A stretch of 51,728 bases of DNA from Apostichopus parvimensis (Eukaryota; Echinodermata; Holothuroidea; Aspidochirotida; Stichopodidae), in NCBI GenBank assembly GCA_000934455.1, contig KN883028.1, forward strand, positions 39,308 through 91,035, in the 5' to 3' direction. A program made the position numbers and the translations under genes. Each line of letters starts with the position of its first letter. Within the stretch, counting starts at the first letter, position 1. Of the stretch, positions 22,801 through 31,700 are shown in pieces. The notes below the pieces were generated by a model, which did no database searches, was not told where the DNA came from, and saw only the letters and a program-made list of their open reading frames with translations.

Positions 22801-25800
22801 NNNNNNNNNNNNNNNNNNNNNNNNNNNNNNNNNNNNNNNNNNNNNNNNNNNNNNNNNNNNNNNNNNNNNNNNNNNNNNNNNNNNNNNNNNNNNNNNNNNN
22901 NNNNNNNNNNNNNNNNNNNNNNNNNNNNNNNNNNNNNNNNNNNNNNNNNNNNNNNNNNNNNNNNNNNNNNNNNNNNNNNNNNNNNNNNNNNNNNNNNNNN
23001 NNNNNNNNNNNNNNNNNNNNNNNNNNNNNNNNNNNNNNNNNNNNNNNNNNNNNNNNNNNNNNNNNNNNNNNNNNNNNNNNNNNNNNNNNNNNNNNNNNNN
23101 NNNNNNNNNNNNNNNNNNNNNNNNNNNNNNNNNNNNNNNNNNNNNNNNNNNNNNNNNNNNNNNNNNNNNNNNNNNNNNNNNNNNNNNNNNNNNNNNNNNN
23201 NNNNNNNNNNNNNNNNNNNNNNNNNNNNNNNNNNNNNNNNNNNNNNNNNNNNNNNNNNNNNNNNNNNNNNNNNNNNNNNNNNNNNNNNNNNNNNNNNNNN
23301 NNNNNNNNNNNNNNNNNNNNNNNNNNNNNNNNNNNNNNNNNNNNNNNNNNNNNNNNNNNNNNNNNNNNNNNNNNNNNNNNNNNNNNNNNNNNNNNNNNNN
23401 NNNNNNNNNNNNNNNNNNNNNNNNNNNNNNNNNNNNNNNNNNNNNNNNNNNNNNNNNNNNNNNNNNNNNNNNNNNNNNNNNNNNNNNNNNNNNNNNNNNN
23501 NNNNNNNNNNNNNNNNNNNNNNNNNNNNNNNNNNNNNNNNNNNNNNNNNNNNNNNNNNNNNNNNNNNNNNNAAACCATCTGTTTGACCATTGTGTTTTGA
23601 AAACATGAAAAGTTGTAAAACTGGTTCACTTTTGTGTGTAACGAAGAATTTGTTGCATTTGGAAACGGTTCTTTTACATTCTAATTCTTTTAATAAGAGG
23701 TAATTTATAACTATACAAAGATGTATTTTAGATTCACAGTTTATGAGGAATACCAAAACTATATTAAAGATGGATTCCTCAGGGGAAATGCCAGTCACTC
23801 CCATTTACTTCTTCCTGACCAAGCGGCATCGCTTTTGCACAGAATGACACACATCCAGATCACCGTTTCCCAACGAGGGAATATCATTATGCATGAAAAT
23901 AAAACTGATCCACACAAAGATTAATTTATCTCAACAACCGGCTTGCTATGAGCTGGAGGAAGCATGTTCTTGTATATTAGTGTTCCGGTCTCATTTACTC
24001 CAGGTTAAAGGTTGGGCAAGGTATAATATTGTTTATATATATACATGTATGTATTTTTTGTATGTATTTTAGATCCTCCTGCAAGCAGGAACTCGCGAAG
24101 AAGCCTCATTGGCTTATCAAAGCCGCAAGCTGACCGAAGTCAGTCTCTTACATTCATATTTAACGTCCATGATTATGAATTGTCAATTGTCAACAACTCT
24201 GTAACTGGACGACATATATTAATCTTGGAGTGACTCGAACCGGGGACCTTATGATTGAAAGGCACAGGCGTTAACCACTGAGCTAACACTCCGCGAGCAA
24301 GTCATGTAACATCATGCAACGTCATGCAACGTCATGTAATGTCATGTAACATCATGTAACATCATGTTATGATGTAACACAAGACATAGCTAGTAGTACA
24401 TATAGCATCTGCAAGGGCCTACAATGTTAGTGTCAATGTGTCACAGTGCAAATAGCATAGGTTCCCTGGAGTCTGAAACATTCTAAAGGTCACTTAAGTT
24501 TTATAGTTCTTTTGTGTCAATCAAAGAATCTAAAATATCTGTAGAAACCAAACTTTTCATATCCACGACTTTAAACTGTGCTTTCTTTCACTCACCGGCT
24601 TGTTTGACCCATTGTTGACCTTCTTGTTTGACCTTTGAACTGGCGAGGCTCCAAAGAACGAAGCAGCGTCGATTTCTTTCTTCTTTGCGGGCGTCTTTGA
24701 CATGTAAGGTGATGTTTTCTTACTGACAGAGCCATTGGACTTTGAGCTACCTTTTGCTTTCGTGAGAGGGGGGGAGGGTAAAAAACAAACAGGGTTACCA
24801 TGGTGACGACACTACTACATCATTTCTCGACCAGTTTCAGTATATCCTAGTTAACATCACGAATGATGAAAAGAATGCAAAGCTGTTACCATGAAAAAGT
24901 ATTAGAACCTTCTTTCTAGAACAAAATAGTTCCCCACCCCTCCCCTCCATGAGTTTAAAGATAATTTTTCAAAACTATGTTTAATGATGTGGCAACTGCC
25001 ACCAGGTGTGTGTAGAAAACTTGGGTTATTCTTTCTAACAGTGAAAAATGTTTGGCAACTGAGGAAGATTAGTTATTGACAATTTAGAACACTTTCTGTG
25101 TGCATGATCCAAGGAAAAGTTTGCTTGAACTTGATACAAAACAAACAAAATAAACATAGCAGATGTAACATGCTGCAAGAAAAATCAACAAAACCAATTT
25201 CTATGAAAAATTTAGGAAAGTTTTAAAATTTCGAAAATGTTTTCCCACTTAAAACATCCCAGAGCATCAATGCATCATACAGAACAAACTTGGTAGTTTT
25301 ATGAGTATCATTTATTTTTGTCAGATTGAGCCAATTTTTTTGGAGATTGTTTGGAAAGTAAACTTATATTTGAAATACAGATTGTTCTTACCTTTAGACA
25401 CAGAGACAATTTCTACATCAGAATCAGAATCTGAAATATTTGAAGAATATTTGATAAGTAAAATTAAAGACATATAAAAATGGCTGAAGTTTATTGCTTC
25501 ATAAAAATGCTGTACTCATCCATGAATATTCATTCACCAAGAATGTGAATAAATAAATTTAAACATTTTCAACAAAAATCTATCAATTATCATTTGCAAG
25601 TCATTACTTAGTGGCTTTTTGAAGTCTTCAGACTTATTACTACATACCTGAATCAAATATCACTCCCCCTTTCTTTGATTTTTTCTTGGCAGGTTTTTTC
25701 TTGGTGGTTTGAAAGTCATCGTCTTCTTCTTCCTCCTCTGGCCATTTTCTCTTCACGTTGCTACCTTTCTTCTGTGTAAAGAAACTTCTAATGTCCTGCT

Positions 25801-26965
25801 GTTAGCGAAAAAAATGAGTTCATTGGATTAAAGGGTGTGAAGACTCGCGCACAAAGAAACGTCTTATGCCGGTAATCTGACCTAGTTTCGAATGAGGTGT
25901 AACAGAAGTGTTAGACACCACCATAGATCCCAGAAAATACACACACAACTTGCTACCGTCGGTAATTAGACACTAGTGCACAGTCAATACATGCAGCTAG
26001 GGTCAATACCCACAACACAGTGTACATAGCAGCGTGGACATCTCAGGTCTAGATAAAGATAACAAGGTATCACGTTTCATTACTGTCTACAACTTGTAGC
26101 GACAAGAGAAAAACTTCACTTGCAAGCAACGGAAAGTTAACTTTTTCAGATGGCCGCACGCAGTTTGGGGCGAGTCTTCAATGCCTTTAAGCATTGAATT
26201 AAACTTTGCATATTGTATTCTTCATCAATTCGGTGCTATGCTGCATATATGTACAATAATAAGTGGGTTTGGCCAGCAACGACATACAAACAGCTAAATT
26301 ACTGAGACAGGGACTCACCAAAGCCATTGCACTTTCGCTTTTTAGTAGTAGGCTATGGGTGTTTTTTTACAATTTTTATGTTTACGATTTTTCAAAATCA
26401 AATGAAACCTGGCCCTTTAGTATGGGGTTAGAAAAAGTGGTAGTCCTAAAGCTTAACAGAAGGCCAACCTCAGATGAGTACAGGCATCTTTTAGTTTGCA
26501 GTATATTTTGCAGATGGTTAGAACTAGGCTATAGTTTACACTAGTGTGCAACCTTCACAATTTTTACCTGGCCTGTAGTATGGGGCTCGATAAACTGTTA
26601 GTGCTAAACAGATAGCCGACCTCAGATGATTACATAAATCTTCACATTTGCAGTATATATTTTGCAGATGGCTAGAACTAGACCATAGTTTAAACTAGTA
26701 TGAAAACTATGAAGTAAGCTAACCTATGCTTGAACTGAGCCTAAGTCTAGCTAACTAGGCTATAGATTATTAGGCTGGACTGTTTGTTATTATACGACGA
26801 TTTTAATATCTTGAACGAACTCAACCTAATGTTATATGAACGCAAAGTTCCACAACTGTTACTTTACAATGTCATATTTCATAGTCGTTACTACTAGTGT
26901 TACTTACACCAGGGCAAAACTTTAGCTAGGCCTATTGCCATGGTATCGTTAGCTCTACTTACCAT
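7836..26965 (-). CDS. RFC1: RFC1, replication factor C large subunit (20 coding exons seen)
   Basis: Exons in order: 26965-26963, 25795-25648, 25430-25392, 24756-24596 (or from 24750), 21500-21312, 20714-20388, 19998-19819, 19033-18908, 18299-17963, 17007-16910, 15874-15665, 14982-14845, 14442-14347, 13264-13157, 12689-12535, 11966-11849, 10978-10833, 10181-9968, 8937-8749, 7925-7836. All phases agree and give 1,023 residues, against 1,148 in human. The protein is the large subunit of the ATP-driven loader that places PCNA on primer-template DNA. It shows the N-terminal PCNA-binding MDIRSFF motif, an acidic/basic linker, a BRCT domain, the MWVDKYKP RFC box, Walker A GPPGVGKT, Walker B IMDEVD, the RFC1 collar domain (VLPGEYMRG, FFHDYSIAPLFVQENY) and a Lys-rich tail. 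About 120 residues after the VQRSNKK block are missing; in human that stretch holds an acidic helical segment, and the 965-N gap lies there. Confidence 0.97.
7985..8245 (+). repeat. Dispersed repeat (GATCCTAGCAGGATC family), copy 1
   Basis: Begins with TGTTAGCAAACTGCTTATCC and contains GATCCTAGCAGGATCTTC. A purine-rich stretch of about 150 bp follows. Related sequence recurs at 8255-8414, 12182-12300 and 29455-29570. It is non-coding and lies in the last RFC1 intron. Confidence 0.75.
8311..8414. repeat. Large hairpin: 47-bp arms, 10-nt loop
   Basis: The left arm 8311-8357 and right arm 8368-8414 are reverse complements with about 4 mismatches in 47; the loop is agaggctaat. Both arms belong to the GATCCTAGCAGGATC repeat family. 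The hairpin lies in the last RFC1 intron, so it should form in the pre-mRNA. Confidence 0.95.
9047..9115 (-). pseudogene. tRNA-like pseudogene, anticodon loop TTTGTAA (Thr-UGU type)
   Basis: On the minus strand there is a D-arm/A-box-like GCTCAGTTGGTAGAAC, then a paired anticodon stem CAGGG/TCCTG around TTTGTAA, which would give anticodon UGU. The T-arm is degenerate (GTGGAATCC where GTTCGAATCC is expected) and the acceptor ends do not pair. A decayed tRNA or the head of an old SINE in an RFC1 intron is more likely than a working tRNA. Confidence 0.5.
11049..11352. repeat. About 101-bp minisatellite, 3 copies
   Basis: Three head-to-tail units beginning AACTGGAGTAGG (at 11051, 11150 and 11252), each with a C-rich core. 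Copies 2 and 3 are nearly identical while copy 1 differs at several places. It lies in the RFC1 intron between exons 16 and 17. Confidence 0.92.
12024..12461 (+). mobile_element. tRNA-derived SINE, copy 2, interrupted by another repeat
   Basis: The best-preserved head of the family: A-box TTAGCTCAGTGGTTAACGC (from 12032) and B-box GGTTCGAGTC (12077-12086), i.e. an RNA polymerase III internal promoter. At about 12182-12300 the body is interrupted by GATCCTGCTAGGATC-family sequence. After it the SINE segment from the CAGTTACAGAG-like stretch to ATGAATGTAAG is repeated, and the element ends in (ATAC)n. Nested insertion or template switching could explain this. Confidence 0.85.
13665..14160. mobile_element. 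Non-autonomous hAT-like DNA transposon with target-site duplication
   Basis: A 496-bp element with terminal inverted repeats TAGTGTTCAAACGAT at both ends. The flanks are tcctaaac (13657-13664) and gcctaaac (14161-14168), a 7/8 match to an 8-bp duplication, as hAT elements make. No transposase is seen. It lies in the RFC1 intron between exons 13 and 14. Confidence 0.82.
14845..18299 (-). CDS. RFC1: RFC1 exons 9-12: RFC box and AAA+ ATPase core
   Basis: Exon 9 (18299-17963) carries a Ser/Gln-rich linker and the RFC box MWVDKYKPNNSKQIIGQQGD. Exon 10 (17007-16910) has Walker A GPPGVGKTTTA, exon 11 (15874-15665) has FELNASDAR and Walker B LIMDEVDGM, and exon 12 (14982-14845) has the sensor-1 segment VICICNDRSHPKIRS and DLRFQRP. 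All catalytic residues expected for a nucleotide-binding RFC subunit are present. Exon 9 ends in phase 1 (G|CT, making Ala); the others join in phase 0. Confidence 0.97.
15253..15569 (+). mobile_element. TTAA-flanked MITE, copy 2
   Basis: A 317-bp copy of the family seen at 2163 and 25828, bounded by TTAA (15253-15256 and 15566-15569). It keeps the clearest left terminus, AAGGCATTGAAGACTCG, which matches the inverted right terminus. About 45 bp of the interior is missing relative to the other copies. RFC1 intron 11. Confidence 0.82.
16642..16674. repeat. Telomere-type repeat palindrome
   Basis: GGTTAGGGTTAACCC and its near mirror GGTTAACCCTAACC form a 33-bp imperfect palindrome of TTAGGG/CCCTAA units meeting head-to-head. 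It lies in an RFC1 intron, about 270 bp from exon 10. Confidence 0.9.
17028..17147. repeat. 9-bp minisatellite (ATTGATAAA)n
   Basis: About seven regular units of ATTGATAAA followed by degenerate ones. On the RFC1 transcript strand this runs up to about 20 bases before the exon 10 acceptor, so it occupies the branch-point and polypyrimidine region. Confidence 0.9.
17579..17752. repeat. Direct duplication of about 75 bp (spacing about 97 bp)
   Basis: The block starting CATGACAAACATCACCACTT and ending in GACTAGCCTA-like sequence occurs twice in tandem with few differences, in the RFC1 intron between exons 9 and 10. Confidence 0.88.
18908..19998 (-). CDS. RFC1: RFC1 exons 7-8: BRCT domain
   Basis: Exon 7 (19998-19819) encodes CLDGLSFVLTGVLEYFDKGE, then a GG-A-V turn and SKKTSYLVIGREPGDSKTQK. 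Exon 8 (19033-18908) completes the fold with KMLDETSLYDLISSKPGK and a basic tail. This is the DNA-5'-phosphate-binding BRCT domain typical of RFC1. Both exons are phase 0 and join directly. Confidence 0.96.
19514..19634 (+). mobile_element. tRNA-derived SINE, copy 3 (internally deleted)
   Basis: Has the A-box head TTAGCTCAGTGGTTAACGCC, then jumps directly from CAATCATTC to the 3' half (GGTCAGCTTGCGGCTTTGAT), losing the B-box and centre. It ends in an ATACATAC tail. RFC1 intron 7. Confidence 0.82.
20388..20714 (-). CDS. RFC1: RFC1 exon 6 with a 33-bp coding triplication
   Basis: A 109-codon exon that opens with three consecutive copies of an 11-residue unit (EIIRYSPRKTQ; the third ends in TS). 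It continues through a Lys/Pro/Ser-rich linker and ends with AYRSYLQREGPRCLGSRELP, the block that precedes the BRCT domain in RFC1 proteins. The three DNA repeats are identical over their shared length, which suggests recent expansion or an assembly artefact. Each unit boundary reads ACTCAG|GAG, resembling the real acceptor CCACAG|GAG. Confidence 0.93.
22408..22500 (+). mobile_element. hAT-type terminal sequence remnant
   Basis: TGGGGTGGGCAACCTACAG, then GTGGGCCACATGCGGCC, closely resembles the terminal region shared by many hAT (Charlie-like) elements. The other end may lie in the adjoining N gap. Recognised by recall only. Confidence 0.5.
22607..23571. other. Assembly gap (965 N)
   Basis: A run of N in the RFC1 intron between exons 4 and 5. 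The protein lacks about 120 residues at this point relative to vertebrate RFC1, so one or more exons probably lie here. Apparent open frames across it are artefacts. Confidence 0.99.
24043..24293 (-). mobile_element. tRNA-derived SINE, copy 4 (near full length)
   Basis: Minus-strand copy. The head carries TTAGCTCAGTGGTTAACGCC and the B-box GGTTCGAGTC. The body is the shared ATTGACAATTCATAATCATG...GACTGACTTCGGTCAGC, ending in a (TACA)n tail. RFC1 intron 4. Confidence 0.88.
24301..24370. repeat. 10-bp tandem array, 7 copies
   Basis: Seven units of (A/G)TCATGTAAC start directly at the tRNA-head end of SINE copy 4. Confidence 0.92.
25828..26190 (+). mobile_element. TTAA-flanked MITE, copy 3
   Basis: A 363-bp copy of the same family as 2163-2526, with TTAA at 25828-25831 and 26187-26190 and the same inverted ends. 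It lies in RFC1 intron 1, ending about 770 bp from the start-codon exon. Confidence 0.82.
26408..26702. repeat. Diverged tandem duplication of about 140 bp
   Basis: The segment CCTGGCCCTTTAGTATGGGG through CTATAGTTTACACTAGTGTG recurs from about 26568, with CCTGGCCTGTAGTATGGGGC and the same order of blocks (GACCTCAGATGA, TTTGCAGTATAT, TTTTGCAGATGG). RFC1 intron 1. Confidence 0.85.
26963..26965 (-). CDS. RFC1: RFC1 initiator codon at the very end of exon 1
   Basis: The minus-strand sequence AAGAATG|GTAAGTAG places the donor directly after ATG. Exon 2 begins GAC ATT AGA, restoring MDIRSFF, the conserved N-terminus of RFC1. Exon 1 therefore contributes only the methionine codon plus 5' UTR. Confidence 0.88.
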
Positions 26966-28767
26966 TCTTGATTCCTGGATCAATGTCACTTCGTGGATAT
27001 AAGCATCGGGCTGTTTGTATTATTCTGTTTGCAATAAATAACGGATCTTTTTACTTCGTTAGTGTTTTATGTAAGTGCAAGTCTATCAAAAGTCGTAGCC
27101 TACACAGCCACAATGCTTATGTAGAATAGCCGATGTCGCCACTGGACCAGGTACCGATACTGATTGCACAGTGCACATTACAGATATCTCAGTCTTCGCG
27201 CGGAGAATATCAACACGTTTGACATTTCTGTTCAGATACTACTTCCGGGTCAAATGTGAGGCATTAGTTTTGTGTTTTGAGAGATGGTTAACCAATTGTG
27301 CCAACTTTTGTGACTGGCAGAAGTTCTTAGAGAGTACTACTGGGCGGGAATAAGGGTTTTGAGGAGGGGATAGGGGTATTGGGGATGGGATAGGGGTGAT
27401 TGGGGAGCGGATATGTGGGTAATTAAGGAGGGTAGAGGTGTTGTCCATGGTGTTAATTCTAGGGCTATTTTATTGATAGAACACTACATTTATTGTTCAA
27501 ATGTGAGGAAATTTTAATGGATATCATTTCACCAGGCATACTAGCAATGGGTAATATTTCTTTACATTTGTCTATGAAATGATACATGTGTATCAACATC
27601 CTATCAGATGCCTTTGTAACATGGTTGAATTTTGTTCTTGATAAAAAGTATATTTTCTCATTTGCAAATATCAGTGTGCAACTTTGATTACATTTGGGCA
27701 AAAAATATGTATTGTCAACCAAATCCTGTAAACCCCACAGTTTCCAAAAACGTTAACTTAAACTCCACTTTTCCTACTTTTTGCTACAGCCTTATTTTTT
27801 GGTTGCTGGTAAAAAAAAAAGATGCTTTAGAGAAAGACCAGAAATAGCAATGGAGGAATGCTTATACCTAGATCAGAATTGGTATCCTTTTATATGGTCA
27901 CCTTGGCTAATAAACTTGCTAAAAACCAGTAGAAGTCAACCGTCATTGGCCCAATCAGCATTCTCACATTATGCAGGTACTGTCCTGGAGGTTTGGACTT
28001 TCCACATAATTCTTGGGAGTTGAGCATTCAATTAGACAAACGTTGAGGAATATGTTACGATGGTGGTCAGATTTAAGTTAGTCAACTGTCCTCCCAAAGA
28101 AAACTTCGATTTTGAGAATCAGTCCATGATGATGTATTCACTGGTTTGCATGTACCAAGAATATTCCCTCCCCACCCCATCCACCCCCTCCTATCCCTAG
28201 ACAGCAGACTAATTTTAAAGTGGCAGTAAATTGCTTGTTAAAGATTGATTGAACAAATCTTGTCAAAGACTGATCTGGTAAAATGTGTACCCCCACTGCC
28301 CACCCAGCTTCACTCTATTTGTGAGGTAGCAAATGACCAGTGCAGAGGTGTATTTCTGATGTGGGGAAGGGGTGGGAGAGGTACACTGTTATTATTAGCT
28401 AGGGGTGTAGGGGGTCTCAAATGAGTATAGCTCTAGTGGTGATGATGGGGGGGGAGAAGAATCCATGGGCAGAGCCCCAGAACTGCAGCATTTTCTGTGT
28501 TTTCAAATATATTTTGGTTTGTCAAGCACAAAATGTCAGAAAGAGAAATCACTCCTGAAGATTCATTACGATGTATCTCCCTTCTGATGTTTAGCACCTT
28601 ATTAGAAGGTCAAAACTCCCTTCATCTCATTCCCTCCACCCCACCCATTACCCCCACTCTTTCCAAGCTCCTACACCCCTGCAGCGATAGCAGAAAGGAC
28701 TACCGGAATTATCACCAAAGATACCAAACAAAACCAGAACAATTCATATCACATTTTACAAGGAAAC
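26966..28767. other. Intergenic: RFC1 5' side to RPL19 3' side
   Basis: Contains the presumed RFC1 promoter and first-exon UTR (start not located), a G-rich stretch at about 27350-27435 and other C- or G-rich tracts near 28165 and 28620. No supported gene. Confidence 0.5.
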
Positions 28768-28773
28768 TTTATT
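28768..28773 (-). terminator. RPL19 poly(A) signal
   Basis: AATAAA on the minus strand starts 13 bases after the RPL19 stop codon, the very short 3' UTR often seen in ribosomal protein genes. Confidence 0.8.
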
Positions 28774-28785
28774 GAAATTATATTC

Positions 28786-31700
28786 CTATTTCTGAGCATT
28801 ATCCTCATCTTCCTTGATCTTGAGGAGCTCCTGCTTCTTGAGAAGTTGACGTTCTTCGCGCCTTCTGCGTGCTTCCTTTGATTTGTTTCGCATAGCCTCG
28901 GCTTGCTCTCTGTGGAAGGAACCGGCAAAAATGAAGGTGTTTGTAAAAACTCGAAGGCAGAGCTCAAACTAAGCTTGATATGGGTGTTAAAAATGACACG
29001 AATAATCATTTCAATTTTCTTCAGGCTCCATGGCAGAATGATGTCACATACCCAGTTGTGATTCCTTTTTTTTACTGGGGGTGGGGAGAGGTGGAGACAG
29101 GTGGAGGGGTGGAGGGAGGTGGAGGGAGTACAACCTTTCATTGTTTGCTGTCAGCTATTACAAACATAGCCTGGACAGATTTCTGAGTATATATATCACT
29201 GATGACATAACATTAACATTTCAAACTGTTCAGTGACCTTCCCATCAATAGTCTACAATCAAAATGTTTAACTTGTCAATTGAATAAGTGACTTTATGTA
29301 GGTCTGAAAATAGATTCATCTACACATTTTTACTCTATCCCCTTTTTTGCCATGAATTTGCAATGACAACATACAGGTGATAGACTAAGACACAACTGAC
29401 CAAACATTTATGAACTTTTCCTGGCTGGCATGCATGGATCTAACAAAAGTAAAACATGTCTAAAAGTAAGTTGGCCTGACATTTCAATCCTAGCAATAAC
29501 AACAGAAGTAACAGTAACAGAAGGGACAAAACATGCACAGAATACAGACATGAGAAAAATAAAACATGAGATCCATGTGAGAATAGAACTGCATAACGCC
29601 TGGTTGTGAGACTTACGCAAACATCTTGCTACGTGACTTCTCGGCCTTCTTCTTGTGGATGTACTCCATCAGGACACGCTTGTTCTTGAAAACATTACCC
29701 TTGGACTTCTTGTAGAGCTCGTGGTATCTAAATGAATGAAAAATCAAAGGGTATTAGGTAAATGTTTACACTGGTAGAATCGAAGCAGAATTCACTGTGT
29801 TGTCTCCAAAGGTTCGATTACGAAGCAGTTCTGGAGCAGAGGTCAAGAAAGGAATGTAACCAGACATATTACAATTTTGAATTTGAAGTGGTTAAATGAT
29901 GTAAACACTATATAGTAACAGACTGTCTTGATTTTCAGTGTTGATTCCTCAGGTTGAGGAAAAACCGTGATTCCAACTTCAAATGATGCAAGCCCAGGGA
30001 TTTTGCAACAGCTTGGAAAGACTATAGTGTTCCTTTGTATCCTCCAGCTGTTACAACAGTCTCAACTTCTACACACAGAAATAATAACAGGTTAAAACTA
30101 GAATACTTGGCACTATGCTTAGGCTTGACTCAAAGGAGAAACAAATTCTGTCAACCATCTAAGACAATTCTATGATGTACACTTTTGTTTTCATTGTCTC
30201 TTTTTATTTTACTCAGGATGTTGGGAGGACTGCAGGGGGTGGGGGAGGGGGCTGTTGGGTTGTAGGGGATAGATTAAACATGACTTAAAGAGATCCAAGT
30301 GTTGTTTTTGAGTGAGCGCTGGCGACAAAAAAATATCAGTGCACCTCACAAAGCCCCATAAACCTATATTTTATTCTCCTTTTTACTTTTTACAAAATGA
30401 AGGATCAATTACTTACAGATGACGGTCGATTTTCTTGGCCTCCCTGTACTTCTTGAGCAGACGTCGCAGAACTCTCATGCGTCGGATCCAGATGATTTTC
30501 TGGGGCATACGTGCATTGGCTGTACCCTTCCTCTTACCTAACAAACAATAGATAGATAGCCAAGATGTTGGACTTTATTTTGCTTTGTCGAAACTGCTAC
30601 ATCTAATGACCGAATAAGAGCCTAGTGCTTCGTGCCACATGAATGATAGTGACACAGTAAATTAAAAGGGATATTCTGGTGACAAACAATGTGAACTTAC
30701 ATTGAAGAGAAAAATATTCCACACTGCTAGTTGAAAACCTCCATCTCAAAATCATGTCCCTAACTAGAGACAGGGTTGATTGAATATAACCTATTTTGAC
30801 TGGATAAACCTTCAACTACTACAGGAATCTGGATCACAGTAGGGGGGGGGGGTCTGTGATGTCATCTGGACAAATGCTCTGTGGAAACTTTACTTAGGGT
30901 ATTATAATATTCTTGTCGGTTTATCCTTACAACCCTATTCATTTGGAATGTTTGCATAGCTGTCGAAGTTCTCTGTACTTAGAATTTCATCAAAATGTAA
31001 CTTTTTTTGTAGAAATATTATTTTTGTTTTGTGAATAAATGATTGACAAATTGTAAAGTAAAACAAAGACATTTTCAGCTGAAGTGCCCTGATGACATCA
31101 TCCATTCTGCTGTTGCCAGATGCATTTACAAAATATCACTTAATTTAAAAATTCATATCTTTGCAATACAAAATATGCTATGAGGATGTGGTTTGCACAG
31201 GTAGATTAAAAATATTTTCAGCAATTTTGTTCAACAAATCAACTTTAGTAACCAGAAAATCCTTTTGGTTAAGTTTTCCTGACTTTAAAGAACTGAGAAA
31301 CAGCAACTCTTTTGGAGGAAAGATATTCTTTCTAAGTTTGTGTGGCACCTTAAGCAAACAATTTTCTTCTAGATAATGGCACTTTATTTCATTATTTATA
31401 TTATTAATATTGTTAATTTTAATTTTAATTTATGAGAGGATGATGCATTTCTGAAAAGGACGGTCTATGAATTCTTTGTCATATTAGAAACCCCCTATGA
31501 ACTCTCACCATACACCAAAACTTATAACCAATTAAGGAAAAACCTTGAAATAATTACAAGATAAATGGGCAGGAGTAAGGAGCATATTACCAAAACAGTT
31601 TACCACATTGCTGTGTAAAGTAACAAAATACAACGTCCAATCAGATCCCAATCACTACACCAAGTAATATGCAATCATTCTGTGCAGTGGTCACTCCTTT

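Noticed and set aside
22562-23804. Three long open frames of 348-403 codons
   Set aside because: They run through the 965-N gap; almost all residues are X. Not genes.
24301-24370. CRISPR-like array
   Set aside because: 10-bp units with no spacers; simple minisatellite.
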